NCBI GenBank assembly: GCA_903893625.1
Contig: CAITND010000174.1
Location: 1 to 64,000 of the forward strand
Length of the DNA stretch: 64,000 bases
DNA from: an uncultured Oscillatoriales cyanobacterium
GTDB taxonomy: Bacteria; Cyanobacteriota; Cyanobacteriia; Cyanobacteriales; Microcoleaceae
Direction: 5' to 3'
The notes beneath the pieces are model-generated. The model ran no database searches. It was not told where the DNA came from and saw only the letters and a program-made list of their open reading frames with translations. Of the stretch, positions 43,378 through 51,369 are shown in pieces (positions within the stretch are counted from its first letter, which is position 1; each line of letters begins with the position of its first letter). The translations under genes were made by a program, and so were the position numbers.

Positions 43378-45279
43378 ATGGTCAAATACAAAAGCTCATT
43401 GTCTACTCAAAACTCTGGCTTATCTCTGCTCACCGCTCGAATTTTAGCTCTCGTTGTTACTGCTAATTTTTGTTTGGTGATCTTTGATTTAAGTTATATA
43501 AAAATTCGTCGATATTATTTAGAATTCAGTCAATATAAAAAGCAATCTCCCAATACACCTAAAAATCAATATATACAGAAAGTTGATCAACTTGAACAAA
43601 CTATTAATCAATTTGGAATTGAGTCTCAGCAAGTTAAGACGGCATTAGATCATATTCGGGAATCTAGTTTAGAACTATTTATTGAAAATCCTCCATTTCG
43701 GGTTCTCAATCCCTATGGAACTTTAGCAGAAATTCAAAAGCGATTTCAACGTCATCTCAAAACCAATAATTTTCAGCAAGCTTTAGAAACCTTTTGGAGT
43801 CCTGATTCTTTTAATCAAAAAGATTGGCAAAAAGAGTTAGATTTTTTTAATCAAGATATTCGGTTTTTAATTTTATTTCATGAACCTAGTTTAACCTATG
43901 ATATTATTAAAGGAATTGAACCGGATAGACTGACTCAAAATTATTTAATCAAAGTTGCAGAATTAAAACTTTATTTAAAAGAAAACGATTTAGATACACC
44001 TAAAGCTAAGACTTTATTGCAAGAACTTCGACAATTAAGTTCTAATATGATTGATCGAAATTATTTCTTACAATTACAACATAACTTAGGAAACTTAACA
44101 GAAATTAAATATCGAGTTATTGATCATATTTATAGTCGAGATCCAAAATTCACAACTCGACTCACACCGACCCTAAAATTTTTATATAAAATTAAACTCT
44201 TAAATTTTTTAGCACCGGAGTTAATTTGGTCGAATAGATCCTCTAAACAAGCTTTCTATACTTTTTGGAGTTCTGAAAATTTAGAACAATATGGATGGGA
44301 GGCAGAATTTCAATTTTTTGAAGATCAAATTCAAGATTTAATGGAATCGTTTTATTTTCGACAGTTAGGCACAGATGGCGAATTTGTCAATCGATTTTGG
44401 TTAATTGATTTACCTTGGATTACCTTATTTTTCTTAATATTTTTAATGGAAATATACGCCCTTCGCCGTCGTCAACCTGAGTTAACGCTAAAGGAAGCTA
44501 TTTTAAAATTATGGTATTATTTATTTTTATTAATTCCTAAATTATTGTTTTTAAGGTTTATTTCAGCAATTTATCATTTGAATCGAGCTAATTTCCCTAG
44601 TTTGCAACCGACAATTGATTATTTAAAATTAAAATTTATTTATAGTTTTGCTCAAGAATTAATTCAAGTTTTGGTGAATCAAGGGCTTAATCAAGTTCAA
44701 TCTTTTGTTAAAAAAGGAACGATTAAAAAGCTGATTGTCAATCCTTCCTCCTCCTATCAATCCCTCGACCTTGTAGATCTTGTTCAGGAATCGCAAGCAC
44801 CGCCAGGAATTCCCAATCGCATTATTGAACTTACAATTACTCAGATTTTACCCACAATTCATGCTGAATTAGAAGCTTATTTACATTATCAAGTTACTCA
44901 ATCAATTCATCAATCTCCTATTTATAAAGGGTTAAATAAAATTCCGGTTATTCGTCATCTTCCTGAACAAGTTGCTAATAGTGTAGCAAAAAAAATTGCG
45001 ATCGCAATTTCAGAAAACCCTAAAAAATCTCTGGAAGCTGGTAAAAATAAACCGCCGGATTTTATAGCGATGCAATTACAGAAACAATTAACTCAGAAGT
45101 TTGTAGATCAGTTACGCATTGAATTAAGAAAAGAACAAATTATTGATGATGTAGAATCCATTTTAGTCAATTGGCTAGAAGGACTAAAATCAAACCAGGT
45201 TAAAGATTTAGAAGCAAAATCAAGTATTAAACCCGCTAATATTGAGGAAATTAAACAGATTCCTCCATGTCAAAACTAA
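43378..45279 (+). CDS. Large membrane protein of unknown function with an internal duplication
   Basis: A 633-residue protein. It has one membrane helix near the N-terminus (LLTARILALVVTANFCLVIFDL) and two to three more at about 345-410 (WLIDLPWITLFFLIFLMEIYALR, YYLFLLIPKLLFL). An internal duplication is visible: FQQALETFWSPDSFNQKDWQKELDFFNQDI (about residue 125-155) and SKQAFYTFWSSENLEQYGWEAEFQFFEDQI (about residue 300-330) match in length and aromatic positions. The C-terminal part is helical and rich in Gln. It occurs in other cyanobacteria as a hypothetical. I chose ATG 43378 over GTG 43369. No function can be given. Confidence 0.7.
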   Translation: MVKYKSSLSTQNSGLSLLTARILALVVTANFCLVIFDLSYIKIRRYYLEFSQYKKQSPNTPKNQYIQKVDQLEQTINQFGIESQQVKTALDHIRESSLELFIENPPFRVLNPYGTLAEIQKRFQRHLKTNNFQQALETFWSPDSFNQKDWQKELDFFNQDIRFLILFHEPSLTYDIIKGIEPDRLTQNYLIKVAELKLYLKENDLDTPKAKTLLQELRQLSSNMIDRNYFLQLQHNLGNLTEIKYRVIDHIYSRDPKFTTRLTPTLKFLYKIKLLNFLAPELIWSNRSSKQAFYTFWSSENLEQYGWEAEFQFFEDQIQDLMESFYFRQLGTDGEFVNRFWLIDLPWITLFFLIFLMEIYALRRRQPELTLKEAILKLWYYLFLLIPKLLFLRFISAIYHLNRANFPSLQPTIDYLKLKFIYSFAQELIQVLVNQGLNQVQSFVKKGTIKKLIVNPSSSYQSLDLVDLVQESQAPPGIPNRIIELTITQILPTIHAELEAYLHYQVTQSIHQSPIYKGLNKIPVIRHLPEQVANSVAKKIAIAISENPKKSLEAGKNKPPDFIAMQLQKQLTQKFVDQLRIELRKEQIIDDVESILVNWLEGLKSNQVKDLEAKSSIKPANIEEIKQIPPCQN

Positions 45280-45383
45280 GCAATGTTATTAATAATTTTT
45301 AATCGGGATTTGGTGCATGGACTCCCCTTAAATCCCTTACTGCTTTTTGGGTCTTATTTTTATTAATTAATATGAAGTAAAAT

Positions 45384-45423
45384 TTGTAACATTTACAAGT
45401 TTGACGGCCTGTCTTTTGACAAG
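45384..45423 (+). promoter_or_regulatory. Proposed PetR operator upstream of petJ
   Basis: TTGTAA-CAT-TTACAA (45384-45398) is a perfect inverted repeat. TGTCTTTTGACAAG (45410-45423) contains TGTC-TTTT-GACA. The block TTTACAAGT plus TGTCTTTTGACAAG recurs upstream of the secreted protein at 47338. TTGACA (45417-45422) can serve as -35, with a -10-like ACGATA 18 bases on, so the motif overlaps the promoter as expected for a repressor. The link to PetR is inferred from position and repetition. Confidence 0.65.
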
Positions 45424-45482
45424 GGGGAAATCCCTTTTGCACGATAGAAGGATTGATTCAATTTCCTAAGAGGAGAATAGTA

Positions 45483-45815
45483 ATGAAAAAGTTGATCTCA
45501 GCCTTGTTAATGATTGCAGTGGCCGTTTTGAGTTTTGTCCCTAATGCTTTCGCCGCCGATTCAGCAAATGGAGCTAAAGTATTTTCGGCAAATTGTGCCT
45601 CTTGTCATGCGGGGGGTAAAAATCTAGTTCAGGCTGATAAAAATTTGAAAAAAGCCACTCTTGAGCAATTTAAAATGTATAATGCCGAGGCAATTATAAG
45701 TCAAGTTACAAACGGGAAAAATGCAATGCCATCTTTCAAAGGTCGTTTAAAACCAGAACAAATTGCTGATGTTGCGGCTTATGTATTAGCTCAAGCAGAT
45801 CAGGATTGGAAATAA
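45483..45815 (+). CDS. petJ: Cytochrome c6 (PetJ)
   Basis: A soluble thylakoid-lumen electron carrier between cytochrome b6f and photosystem I or cytochrome oxidase, used when copper for plastocyanin is scarce. The precursor has 110 residues. The signal peptide is cleaved at [10 protein letters not shown], the haem motif is CASCH (Cys38, Cys41, His42), and the axial ligand Met82 is in [11 protein letters not shown]. The C-terminus [19 protein letters not shown] is conserved. AGAGGAGAATAG before the ATG is a strong ribosome site. A textbook terminator follows. The BlaI-type regulator and its protease lie just downstream, which supports copper control. Confidence 0.96.
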   Translation: MKKLISALLMIAVAVLSFVPNAFAADSANGAKVFSANCASCHAGGKNLVQADKNLKKATLEQFKMYNAEAIISQVTNGKNAMPSFKGRLKPEQIADVAAYVLAQADQDWK

Positions 45816-45846
45816 TATAAATTAATCCCCTATTTGCCTAGAATTA

Positions 45847-45895
45847 AACATCTCAAATCCTCTAATTAATTAGAGTTTGAGATGTTCTGTTTTTT
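45847..45895 (+). terminator. Intrinsic terminator of petJ
   Basis: AACATCTCAAA and TTTGAGATGTT pair perfectly around a second palindrome CTCTAATTAATTAGAG, and the stem is followed by CTGTTTTTT. The strong stem and T-run 31 bases after the petJ stop make a convincing terminator, separating petJ from petRP. Confidence 0.85.
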
Positions 45896-45985
45896 CCGTC
45901 TCCCAGTCTAAAAATCATCAATACTTGATTTCTGTTCAAATCATCGACTAAACTAACTGATTAGTTGTATTTTTATCTATTCCTT

Positions 45986-46408
45986 ATGGCCCCTTTGCCT
46001 AATTATCGTCCTCGGCAACTTTCCCTCGGCCCTTTAGAAACTGAAATCCTAGAGATTGTTTGGGAATTTGGTGTAGCAACGGTTAAAGATGTCCATGAAC
46101 GGATTTTAGCTGACCCCAATCGGGAATTAGCTTATACTTCAGTAACAACGGTCTTGCGCCGTTTGACAGAAAAAGGCTGGTTAACTTGCAATAAACAGGA
46201 ACGCGCTTTTTATTGGCAACCCGCAGTCACCCGTGAACAAGGGCAGGCAATTTTGGCGTATGATCGTTTAAATCGATTTTTAGCTATAGGTAATCCAGAT
46301 TTAGTGGCTTCTTTTGCTGATAGTTTGGATACGGCAAGTTTAGAGCAAATTGATGCTATTGCCTCGCGCCTGGATGCGATTCGTCGTCAACGGGAGGAAC
46401 AACAATAA
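45986..46408 (+). CDS. petR: BlaI/MecI/CopY-family repressor, PetR-like
   Basis: A 140-residue winged-helix repressor: RQLSLGPLETEILEIVWEFGVATVKDVHERIL, then LAYTSVTTVLRRLTEKGWL as recognition helix and wing, and a C-terminal dimerisation helix. In Synechocystis the homologous PetR represses petJ and activates petE when copper is present, and is removed by the protease PetP when copper is scarce. Position 170 bp after petJ and the overlap of its TAA with the ATG of the M56 protease (TAATG) identify this as that pair. The start used is ATG 45986. Confidence 0.87.
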   Translation: MAPLPNYRPRQLSLGPLETEILEIVWEFGVATVKDVHERILADPNRELAYTSVTTVLRRLTEKGWLTCNKQERAFYWQPAVTREQGQAILAYDRLNRFLAIGNPDLVASFADSLDTASLEQIDAIASRLDAIRRQREEQQ

Positions 46409-47253
46409 TGCACTTGATGATTCTTCTATTCGCGCTTTTGAGTGCTGTGGCTTTGCGACTAATACCGTTACCCCAAGGGGGAAGTTGGCATCAACGTTGG
46501 CAAAAATCGCTGTTTTTGTTTGTTTGTCCTCCTTTGGTGTTGCTAATGACAGCCTTGGCGGTGTTGTCAATGGGGACAAAAGGCGAAATGTTAGGACTCC
46601 AAGCGAGTTGGTTTAGTTATTTGCTGGCTTTGGGGTTTGTGGGTTGGGGACTGTTTACAGGGGTGCAGTTAATGACGCAATTATGGCAGTCTCAAAAGCG
46701 AATTTATAGACTATCTCAACAAGTGGTGATGGGAAAAACCGCCCGAATTTTAGAGGATGATTTTCCCTACAGCGCTCAAGTGGGATTTTGGCAACCGGAA
46801 TTAGTTGTTAGTCGAGGATTATTAGAAACCTTAGATGATATTCATTTAGAAGCAGTTATTGCCCATGAACAAGCCCATTTAAACTATCGAGATACTTTTT
46901 GGTTTTTTGCTTTGGGTTGGCTACAAATGTTAACAGTTTGGCTGCCCAATACAGAGAAATTATGGCAAGAATTACTATTATTGCGCGAAATGCGGGCGGA
47001 TCGTTATGCAACGCAACAAGTTGATCCGTTAGTATTAGCAGAATCTCTATTATATCTTGCCAAAGCCCCGTTTAAATCTCCCGATTATTGCAATTTATCC
47101 TTTAGTTGTTCGATTCGGAGTAGTCGTTTGGGAGAACGAATTGATGCCATTTTAATTGGAGATTCTGATGCTTTAACCGTGGGCTGGTGGCGATGGATGT
47201 TATTGTTCTGTGTTTGTTTACCTTGGGTTACAGTACCCTTTCATTATTCTTAA
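46408..47253 (+). CDS. petP: BlaR-type M56 membrane protease, PetP-like
   Basis: A 281-residue membrane protease with four predicted helices. The zinc site is HEQAH at 153-157, inside LEAVIAHEQAHLNYRDTFW, with the third ligand likely Glu194 in LLREMRADRYA. There is no C-terminal sensor domain of the beta-lactam type. It should cleave the BlaI-type repressor encoded just upstream, as known for PetP, when copper is low. The one-base overlap TAATG with petR means coupled translation and near equimolar synthesis. Confidence 0.87.
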   Translation: MHLMILLFALLSAVALRLIPLPQGGSWHQRWQKSLFLFVCPPLVLLMTALAVLSMGTKGEMLGLQASWFSYLLALGFVGWGLFTGVQLMTQLWQSQKRIYRLSQQVVMGKTARILEDDFPYSAQVGFWQPELVVSRGLLETLDDIHLEAVIAHEQAHLNYRDTFWFFALGWLQMLTVWLPNTEKLWQELLLLREMRADRYATQQVDPLVLAESLLYLAKAPFKSPDYCNLSFSCSIRSSRLGERIDAILIGDSDALTVGWWRWMLLFCVCLPWVTVPFHYS

Positions 47254-47257
47254 GTGG

Positions 47258-47292
47258 GGAAAGGGAAAAGGGAACAGGGAACAGGGAACAGA
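47258..47292. repeat. (GGGAACA/GGGAAAA) heptamer repeat
   Basis: Tandem GGGAACA-type heptamers directly after petP. The complementary form, TTCCCTG, occurs at about 38928-38956 and 57198-57238. Such arrays are spread between genes throughout this genome. Confidence 0.75.
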
Positions 47293-47337
47293 TGAGAATC
47301 AGTCTATTTTCTAACTGTTCTGGCTACTCCTATAAGT

Positions 47338-47360
47338 TTTACAAGTTGTCTTTTGACAAG
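47338..47360 (+). promoter_or_regulatory. Second copy of the petJ promoter motif (proposed PetR operator)
   Basis: TTTACAAGTTGTC followed by TTTTGACAAG matches the petJ motif exactly except that nine central bases are missing (positions 45401-45409 of petJ). It contains TTGTC-TTTT-GACAA and a TTGACA -35-like hexamer, and ends 69 bases before the start codon of the secreted protein. This predicts shared copper control. Confidence 0.65.
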
Positions 47361-47429
47361 AATAACATCAGGGCGAAAAATCAAAACCAGATAATCTGAA
47401 AAACTATTTTTTTATTGGGTTTTGATTTT

Positions 47430-47918
47430 ATGAACTCGAAATTTAATTTTATCAAAAACCAAAGCACAAAAGTTGGGTTTTTTCTGCTATTGGGGACGGT
47501 TTTTAGTAGTTTTACGGGCTTGGGTCTATCATCTGTTCAAGCCCATGAACAACAACACCATCCCTCCTCCGCAGATCACAAAATGGTAACGATTCCTCCC
47601 GGTCAACCGATTCCCAAGGTAGATTTAATCGTTCATCCTGATGCGCGTCAAGGATGGAATTTAGAGTTAAAATTAACGGATTTTAAATTAACACCTGAAA
47701 ACGTCAATCAAGCAATGGGTTCCTATCAGGAAGGACACATTCATTTATATATTGATGGCAAGAAAGTCACCCGAATTTATGGGAATTGGTATTATCTCCC
47801 TGAATTACCACCAGGACGCCATGAAATTCGCGTAGGTTTAACAGGAAATAGTCATGAAATGCTGATGGTTCAGGATCAAGAAATTGGAGATACAGAAATT
47901 ATTGAAGTTCCAGAATAA
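47430..47918 (+). CDS. Secreted His-rich protein, likely copper-regulated
   Basis: A 162-residue exported protein. The signal peptide ends at SSVQA, and the mature N-terminus is HEQQHHPSSADHKM, with five His in the first 13 residues, a plausible metal site. The body (VDLIVHPDARQGWNLEL, SYQEGHIHLYIDGKKVTRIYGNWYYLPELPPGRHEIRVGL, NSHEMLMVQ) is one beta-rich domain with additional His and Met. Homologues are found near metal-handling genes in other bacteria, but I know no assigned role. It lies after petRP and has the petJ-type promoter motif. It may bind periplasmic copper or serve in delivery under copper limitation (inference). Confidence 0.75.
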   Translation: MNSKFNFIKNQSTKVGFFLLLGTVFSSFTGLGLSSVQAHEQQHHPSSADHKMVTIPPGQPIPKVDLIVHPDARQGWNLELKLTDFKLTPENVNQAMGSYQEGHIHLYIDGKKVTRIYGNWYYLPELPPGRHEIRVGLTGNSHEMLMVQDQEIGDTEIIEVPE

Positions 47919-48000
47919 CTTTTTTATCCCCAACCTTGAGGAAAGACAGGAGTTAATAGCCAACCGTCAACAGTCAACCATTAACACCTGTTCTTAATAA

Positions 48001-50181
48001 CTATTCTGAGACAGCAGAAGACCGACGGCGACGGCGACGGATAATCGGTTCACCCGGTTCATGGTCTGAGTCAGAGGAGTCTTCTGATAGTTCCATGCTG
48101 TCGGTTTCCGATAGAAAAAATTCTGATGTGGGTTCGGGTTCTTCAATTTCTGGGATTTCTTCAATTTCTTCAATTTCTGGGATTTCTGGGATTTCTGGGA
48201 TTTCTTCAATTTCTGGGATTTCTGGGATTTCTCGTTCCAGAATAATCCGCTCGGAAATTGAGCGTTCAGAAATCGTCCGTTCAGGAACCCCAATCGAAAT
48301 TAGAGGAATTTCCTGTTCATCCGAGTCTTCATCAATTAGTGTTGTGGGAGAAATAGGAGGTTCCCCAGGAGAGCGAACCGTAACAATCACAGACCGAGGA
48401 CTTTTTATCTGTTGATGGGATAACATCAACGGAGAAATCCCCATTAACGCATAAACTTCCTGTTCTTCTGGAGTCATTTCCACAGAAACTACTTCTGGGG
48501 GTTCCACCGGAGGTTTAATAATTTCGGATTTCGTTGGACGGCTACGTTCGCTGAATCCGGCTCGTGCTGTGAACCCTTCACTGAATCCGATATCGGAACG
48601 AGGTTCTCCAAAAGCAACGGTTGGAGACATCCGCAGTCCAGTCCGAGGAGTTTCTTCATCTCGTGTTAACGAATCCATATCCCGAATTCGACGGCGACGG
48701 CGACGAGCATTACTGGTGCCAATATCCTGATAACTGGGATGGTTGAGCAGTTCTAACTCTTGGAAATTATTAGACGCATCAAATTCAACCACTTCTGACT
48801 CTTCGCGTGAAGCTACGGGTTCATAAGCGGGAATGGCAGGTCTTAAACTGGGTCGTTCAGAAGATTCACTACTACTTGAGGGCGTGACAATGCGATTGGT
48901 TGTCAGTACAACTCGTTCTGGGGGTTCTCCGATATCGGGTTCAATTTCTCCGGGTAACTGAACGGTATGACCTAAACCGCCACAGGTGGAACAAGTTCGC
49001 CCAAACAATTCATAAATATTTTGGCCTTGACGTTTGCGGGTTAATTCCACTAACCCTAATTCTGATAATTGAGCAATTTGAGGTCGGGCTTTATCAGCTT
49101 TGAGAACTTTATTAAAATGTTCTAAGACTTGTAATTGATCTCGTCGGGAATCCATATCGATGAAGTCCACAATAATCACCCCAGCAATATTGCGTAACCT
49201 CAATTGACGGGCGATTTCGGTGGCGGCTTCACAATTCGTCCATAACACCGTTTCCCGTGACGTCGCCGAACGGGTAAAGGAGCCAGAGTTGACATCAATC
49301 ACCGTTAAGGCTTCCGTCGGTTCAATGATAATATAACCGCCCGATGGTAAATCTACTCTCGGTCTTAAAGCCTCTCGAATCGCCGCATTCACTCGGAAAT
49401 ACTCTAAAATCGGAATTCGTTCGCGGTGATGGTCAATTAATACCCCTTGAGGAGCTTTGCCCACACTCCAGTTCATTAAATGTTGTTTAACCCGCTTCAC
49501 GGCTGGGCTGTTATCCACCACAATCCGGTTAACTTCGGTGCTGTACATATCCCGTAGCACCCGTTGAATAAAGTCATTATCTCGATTTAATAAAGCCGGA
49601 GGACGGGAAGATTGGGCTTCTTGTTGAACCAATTCCCATTGTTTTTGCAGAGTTTCTAAGTCTTCTAAAATGGCATCTTCCGCCATACCTTCGGCTTCTG
49701 TACGGACTAATAACCCCATTCCGGCGGGTTTGATCAAAATTGCTAAGGCCCTCAAACGGTTTCGTTCCGTTTCTGAACGAATCCGCCGGGATAAATTCAC
49801 CCCCCTGCCATAAGGCATTAAAACCAAATACCGCCCAGGTAAGGAAACATTTCCCGTTAATCTAGGGCCTTTGGTTCCGGTGGGTTCCTTCATCACCTGC
49901 ACCAGCACTTTTTGCTGGGGAGTTAATAATTCGGTGATCGAACCGGATGTCCGTTTTAATCGGAGTGGCCCTAAGTCGGAAACATGGATAAATCCATTGC
50001 GATCAGGATCTCCAATATTCACAAATGCCGCATCAATCCCTGGTAGGACATTTTCAACGATACCTAGATAAATATCGCTGACTTGGTGATTTCCGGTCGC
50101 TACAACCAGTTCTTGAATTTGATCTTCTGAAAAGACAGCTGCGATCCGTTGCTGTTCTGCGATAATAATTTGCTTTGACAT
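48001..50181 (-). CDS. rne: Ribonuclease E (Rne/Rng family)
   Basis: The main endoribonuclease for mRNA decay and rRNA/tRNA processing, 726 residues. S1 domain about 35-125 (YLGIVENVLPGIDAAFVNIGD, NGFIHVSDLG). The DNase I-like catalytic part has Asp296 (LTVIDVNSG) and Asp339 (VIIVDFIDMD). The Zn-link has Cys397 and Cys400 (CSTCGG). The C-terminal 300 residues are the non-catalytic tail: two Arg clusters (ARRRRRRIRD, and RRRRRRSSA at the very end, the conserved cyanobacterial nonapeptide known to bind PNPase), an acidic tract and a long Glu-Ile-Pro repeat (about 660-695) encoded by 9-bp units. In other cyanobacteria rne is autoregulated through its long 5' leader. Confidence 0.95.
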   Translation of the reverse strand: MSKQIIIAEQQRIAAVFSEDQIQELVVATGNHQVSDIYLGIVENVLPGIDAAFVNIGDPDRNGFIHVSDLGPLRLKRTSGSITELLTPQQKVLVQVMKEPTGTKGPRLTGNVSLPGRYLVLMPYGRGVNLSRRIRSETERNRLRALAILIKPAGMGLLVRTEAEGMAEDAILEDLETLQKQWELVQQEAQSSRPPALLNRDNDFIQRVLRDMYSTEVNRIVVDNSPAVKRVKQHLMNWSVGKAPQGVLIDHHRERIPILEYFRVNAAIREALRPRVDLPSGGYIIIEPTEALTVIDVNSGSFTRSATSRETVLWTNCEAATEIARQLRLRNIAGVIIVDFIDMDSRRDQLQVLEHFNKVLKADKARPQIAQLSELGLVELTRKRQGQNIYELFGRTCSTCGGLGHTVQLPGEIEPDIGEPPERVVLTTNRIVTPSSSSESSERPSLRPAIPAYEPVASREESEVVEFDASNNFQELELLNHPSYQDIGTSNARRRRRRIRDMDSLTRDEETPRTGLRMSPTVAFGEPRSDIGFSEGFTARAGFSERSRPTKSEIIKPPVEPPEVVSVEMTPEEQEVYALMGISPLMLSHQQIKSPRSVIVTVRSPGEPPISPTTLIDEDSDEQEIPLISIGVPERTISERSISERIILEREIPEIPEIEEIPEIPEIPEIEEIEEIPEIEEPEPTSEFFLSETDSMELSEDSSDSDHEPGEPIIRRRRRRSSAVSE

Positions 50182-51369
50182 TCAATTCCCTCAAAACTTA
50201 GCAATATGGTCGGCACCTACGTTGCGTGTACCTAACAATATTGACGTGATTAATAAATCCATTAACGCGAACTTTTGCCCATCACCGAAAACAGCAAGCC
50301 AGAGGCAAGAGGTAGGAGGAAATTAGGTTTTGATTGTTCAGAATCAACGGTTAACAAAAGCCAAATCCAACATCCAAAATCCATCAACTGTTAGTCTTAA
50401 ACCGTTATGGGAAACTGAAATCAGAGGAGGTTATTTGTTATCCGTCTGCCTTAATCATTATTCTGTCTAAAACAACATTTGGGTTTGACAGGGGTTTACC
50501 TCTTGACTAACTCAGAACACCGTATCCGCCTTCCTAAAATTTTAGAGAGTACAGCTTAGATCGCACAGTCCAAGCTAGATTATATCTCTTCCTTCCCGAC
50601 TCACCTTCATGGACTTTAACATGTCCATTGACGTGGGTTTGTTTCGTTCTGGTATCAAGACATACACCAGACAAAGTTTTATGGTCAAATTTTGGCAAAA
50701 ATTAGGATGCCACCTTGTAAATGAAATCCCTGGAATTTTAGCTATGCAACCCTAGAACAATTTTAGATATTGATCCGATTGCTTCCTGTATCCAGAGCAT
50801 CCTGACTGGGTATTCCAATCAAAGGTTACGATCCTCTACAGGCTTAACTTTGGAAGAAGCTTCCCCCTAGTCCTATAAAGAGCGCGAATGTTCCCACACG
50901 GGACTTCGCTGCTGTTTTCCCTAATTTTCAGCGACATTAAGGTTTCTGAATCTCTCAACCGCCCCAGGGACAGGTACGCTATTCCCAAGAGTAGAGTTGG
51001 GTTCTCAAGCCCGACCTTTCTAAAACCTTGATTCTTAACTCTGGCACAAGACAGGTAATTGTTTTGTGTTAAGTGGACTCGTTTGAACCCAGAATCCACT
51101 CGCCTTCAGGTAGTGGAATGTCAAAACTTTCGTCAGCCATCAAGGTGACTTTAGCGTAGGCTAATAACCCTTCCATCTACTCCTCCCTCAGCTTTGAGGT
51201 ATAGCAGTAGCTTTTGTTCGGTGAACGTTCTTGATTGAGTATATTTTAGCGTCAGCGAACCTGCAATTTTTGATTCTGACAACCCAAGCTGAGTACGAGC
51301 GTGTTTAGCAATATTGTCGGTTTTTGGCCTAGATCTGGGCGAACCCGCCCCTACGCCAAAAAACTTGGC
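50182..51369. other. 1.2-kb gap upstream of rne: leader and unexplained sequence
   Basis: No convincing protein gene is present. A minus-strand frame of 87 codons at 50836-51099 is open but has no family features. The stretch next to rne is expected to hold its long regulatory 5' UTR. The further part (about 50800-51200) is GC-richer than its surroundings, has several short stems (for example GGGCTTGAGAACCC, and GTGGA/TCCAC around 51072-51099 on the minus strand) and may encode a structured RNA. A 16-base direct repeat, TTAGCAATAT(G/T)GTCGG, lies near both ends (50198-50213 and 51305-51320). No tRNA, tmRNA, RNase P or SRP signature was found. Confidence 0.5.

Noticed and set aside
46350-46616. 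Frame overlapping the petR-petP junction
   Set aside because: Out-of-frame shadow over two clearly real genes.
47187-47399. A 70-residue frame after petP
   Set aside because: Encoded by the end of petP, the GGGAACA repeat and the operator; no sign of a protein.
48095-48415. Ser/Gly/Ile-repeat frame opposite rne
   Set aside because: Antisense shadow of the Glu-Ile-Pro repeat of RNase E.
50836-51099. An 87-residue frame upstream of rne
   Set aside because: No family features, odd composition and no clear ribosome site; more likely part of an untranslated region.
51070-51105. tRNA-like GGGTTCAAAC segment on the minus strand
   Set aside because: The flanking bases do not form T-arm, anticodon or acceptor stems of the right length.
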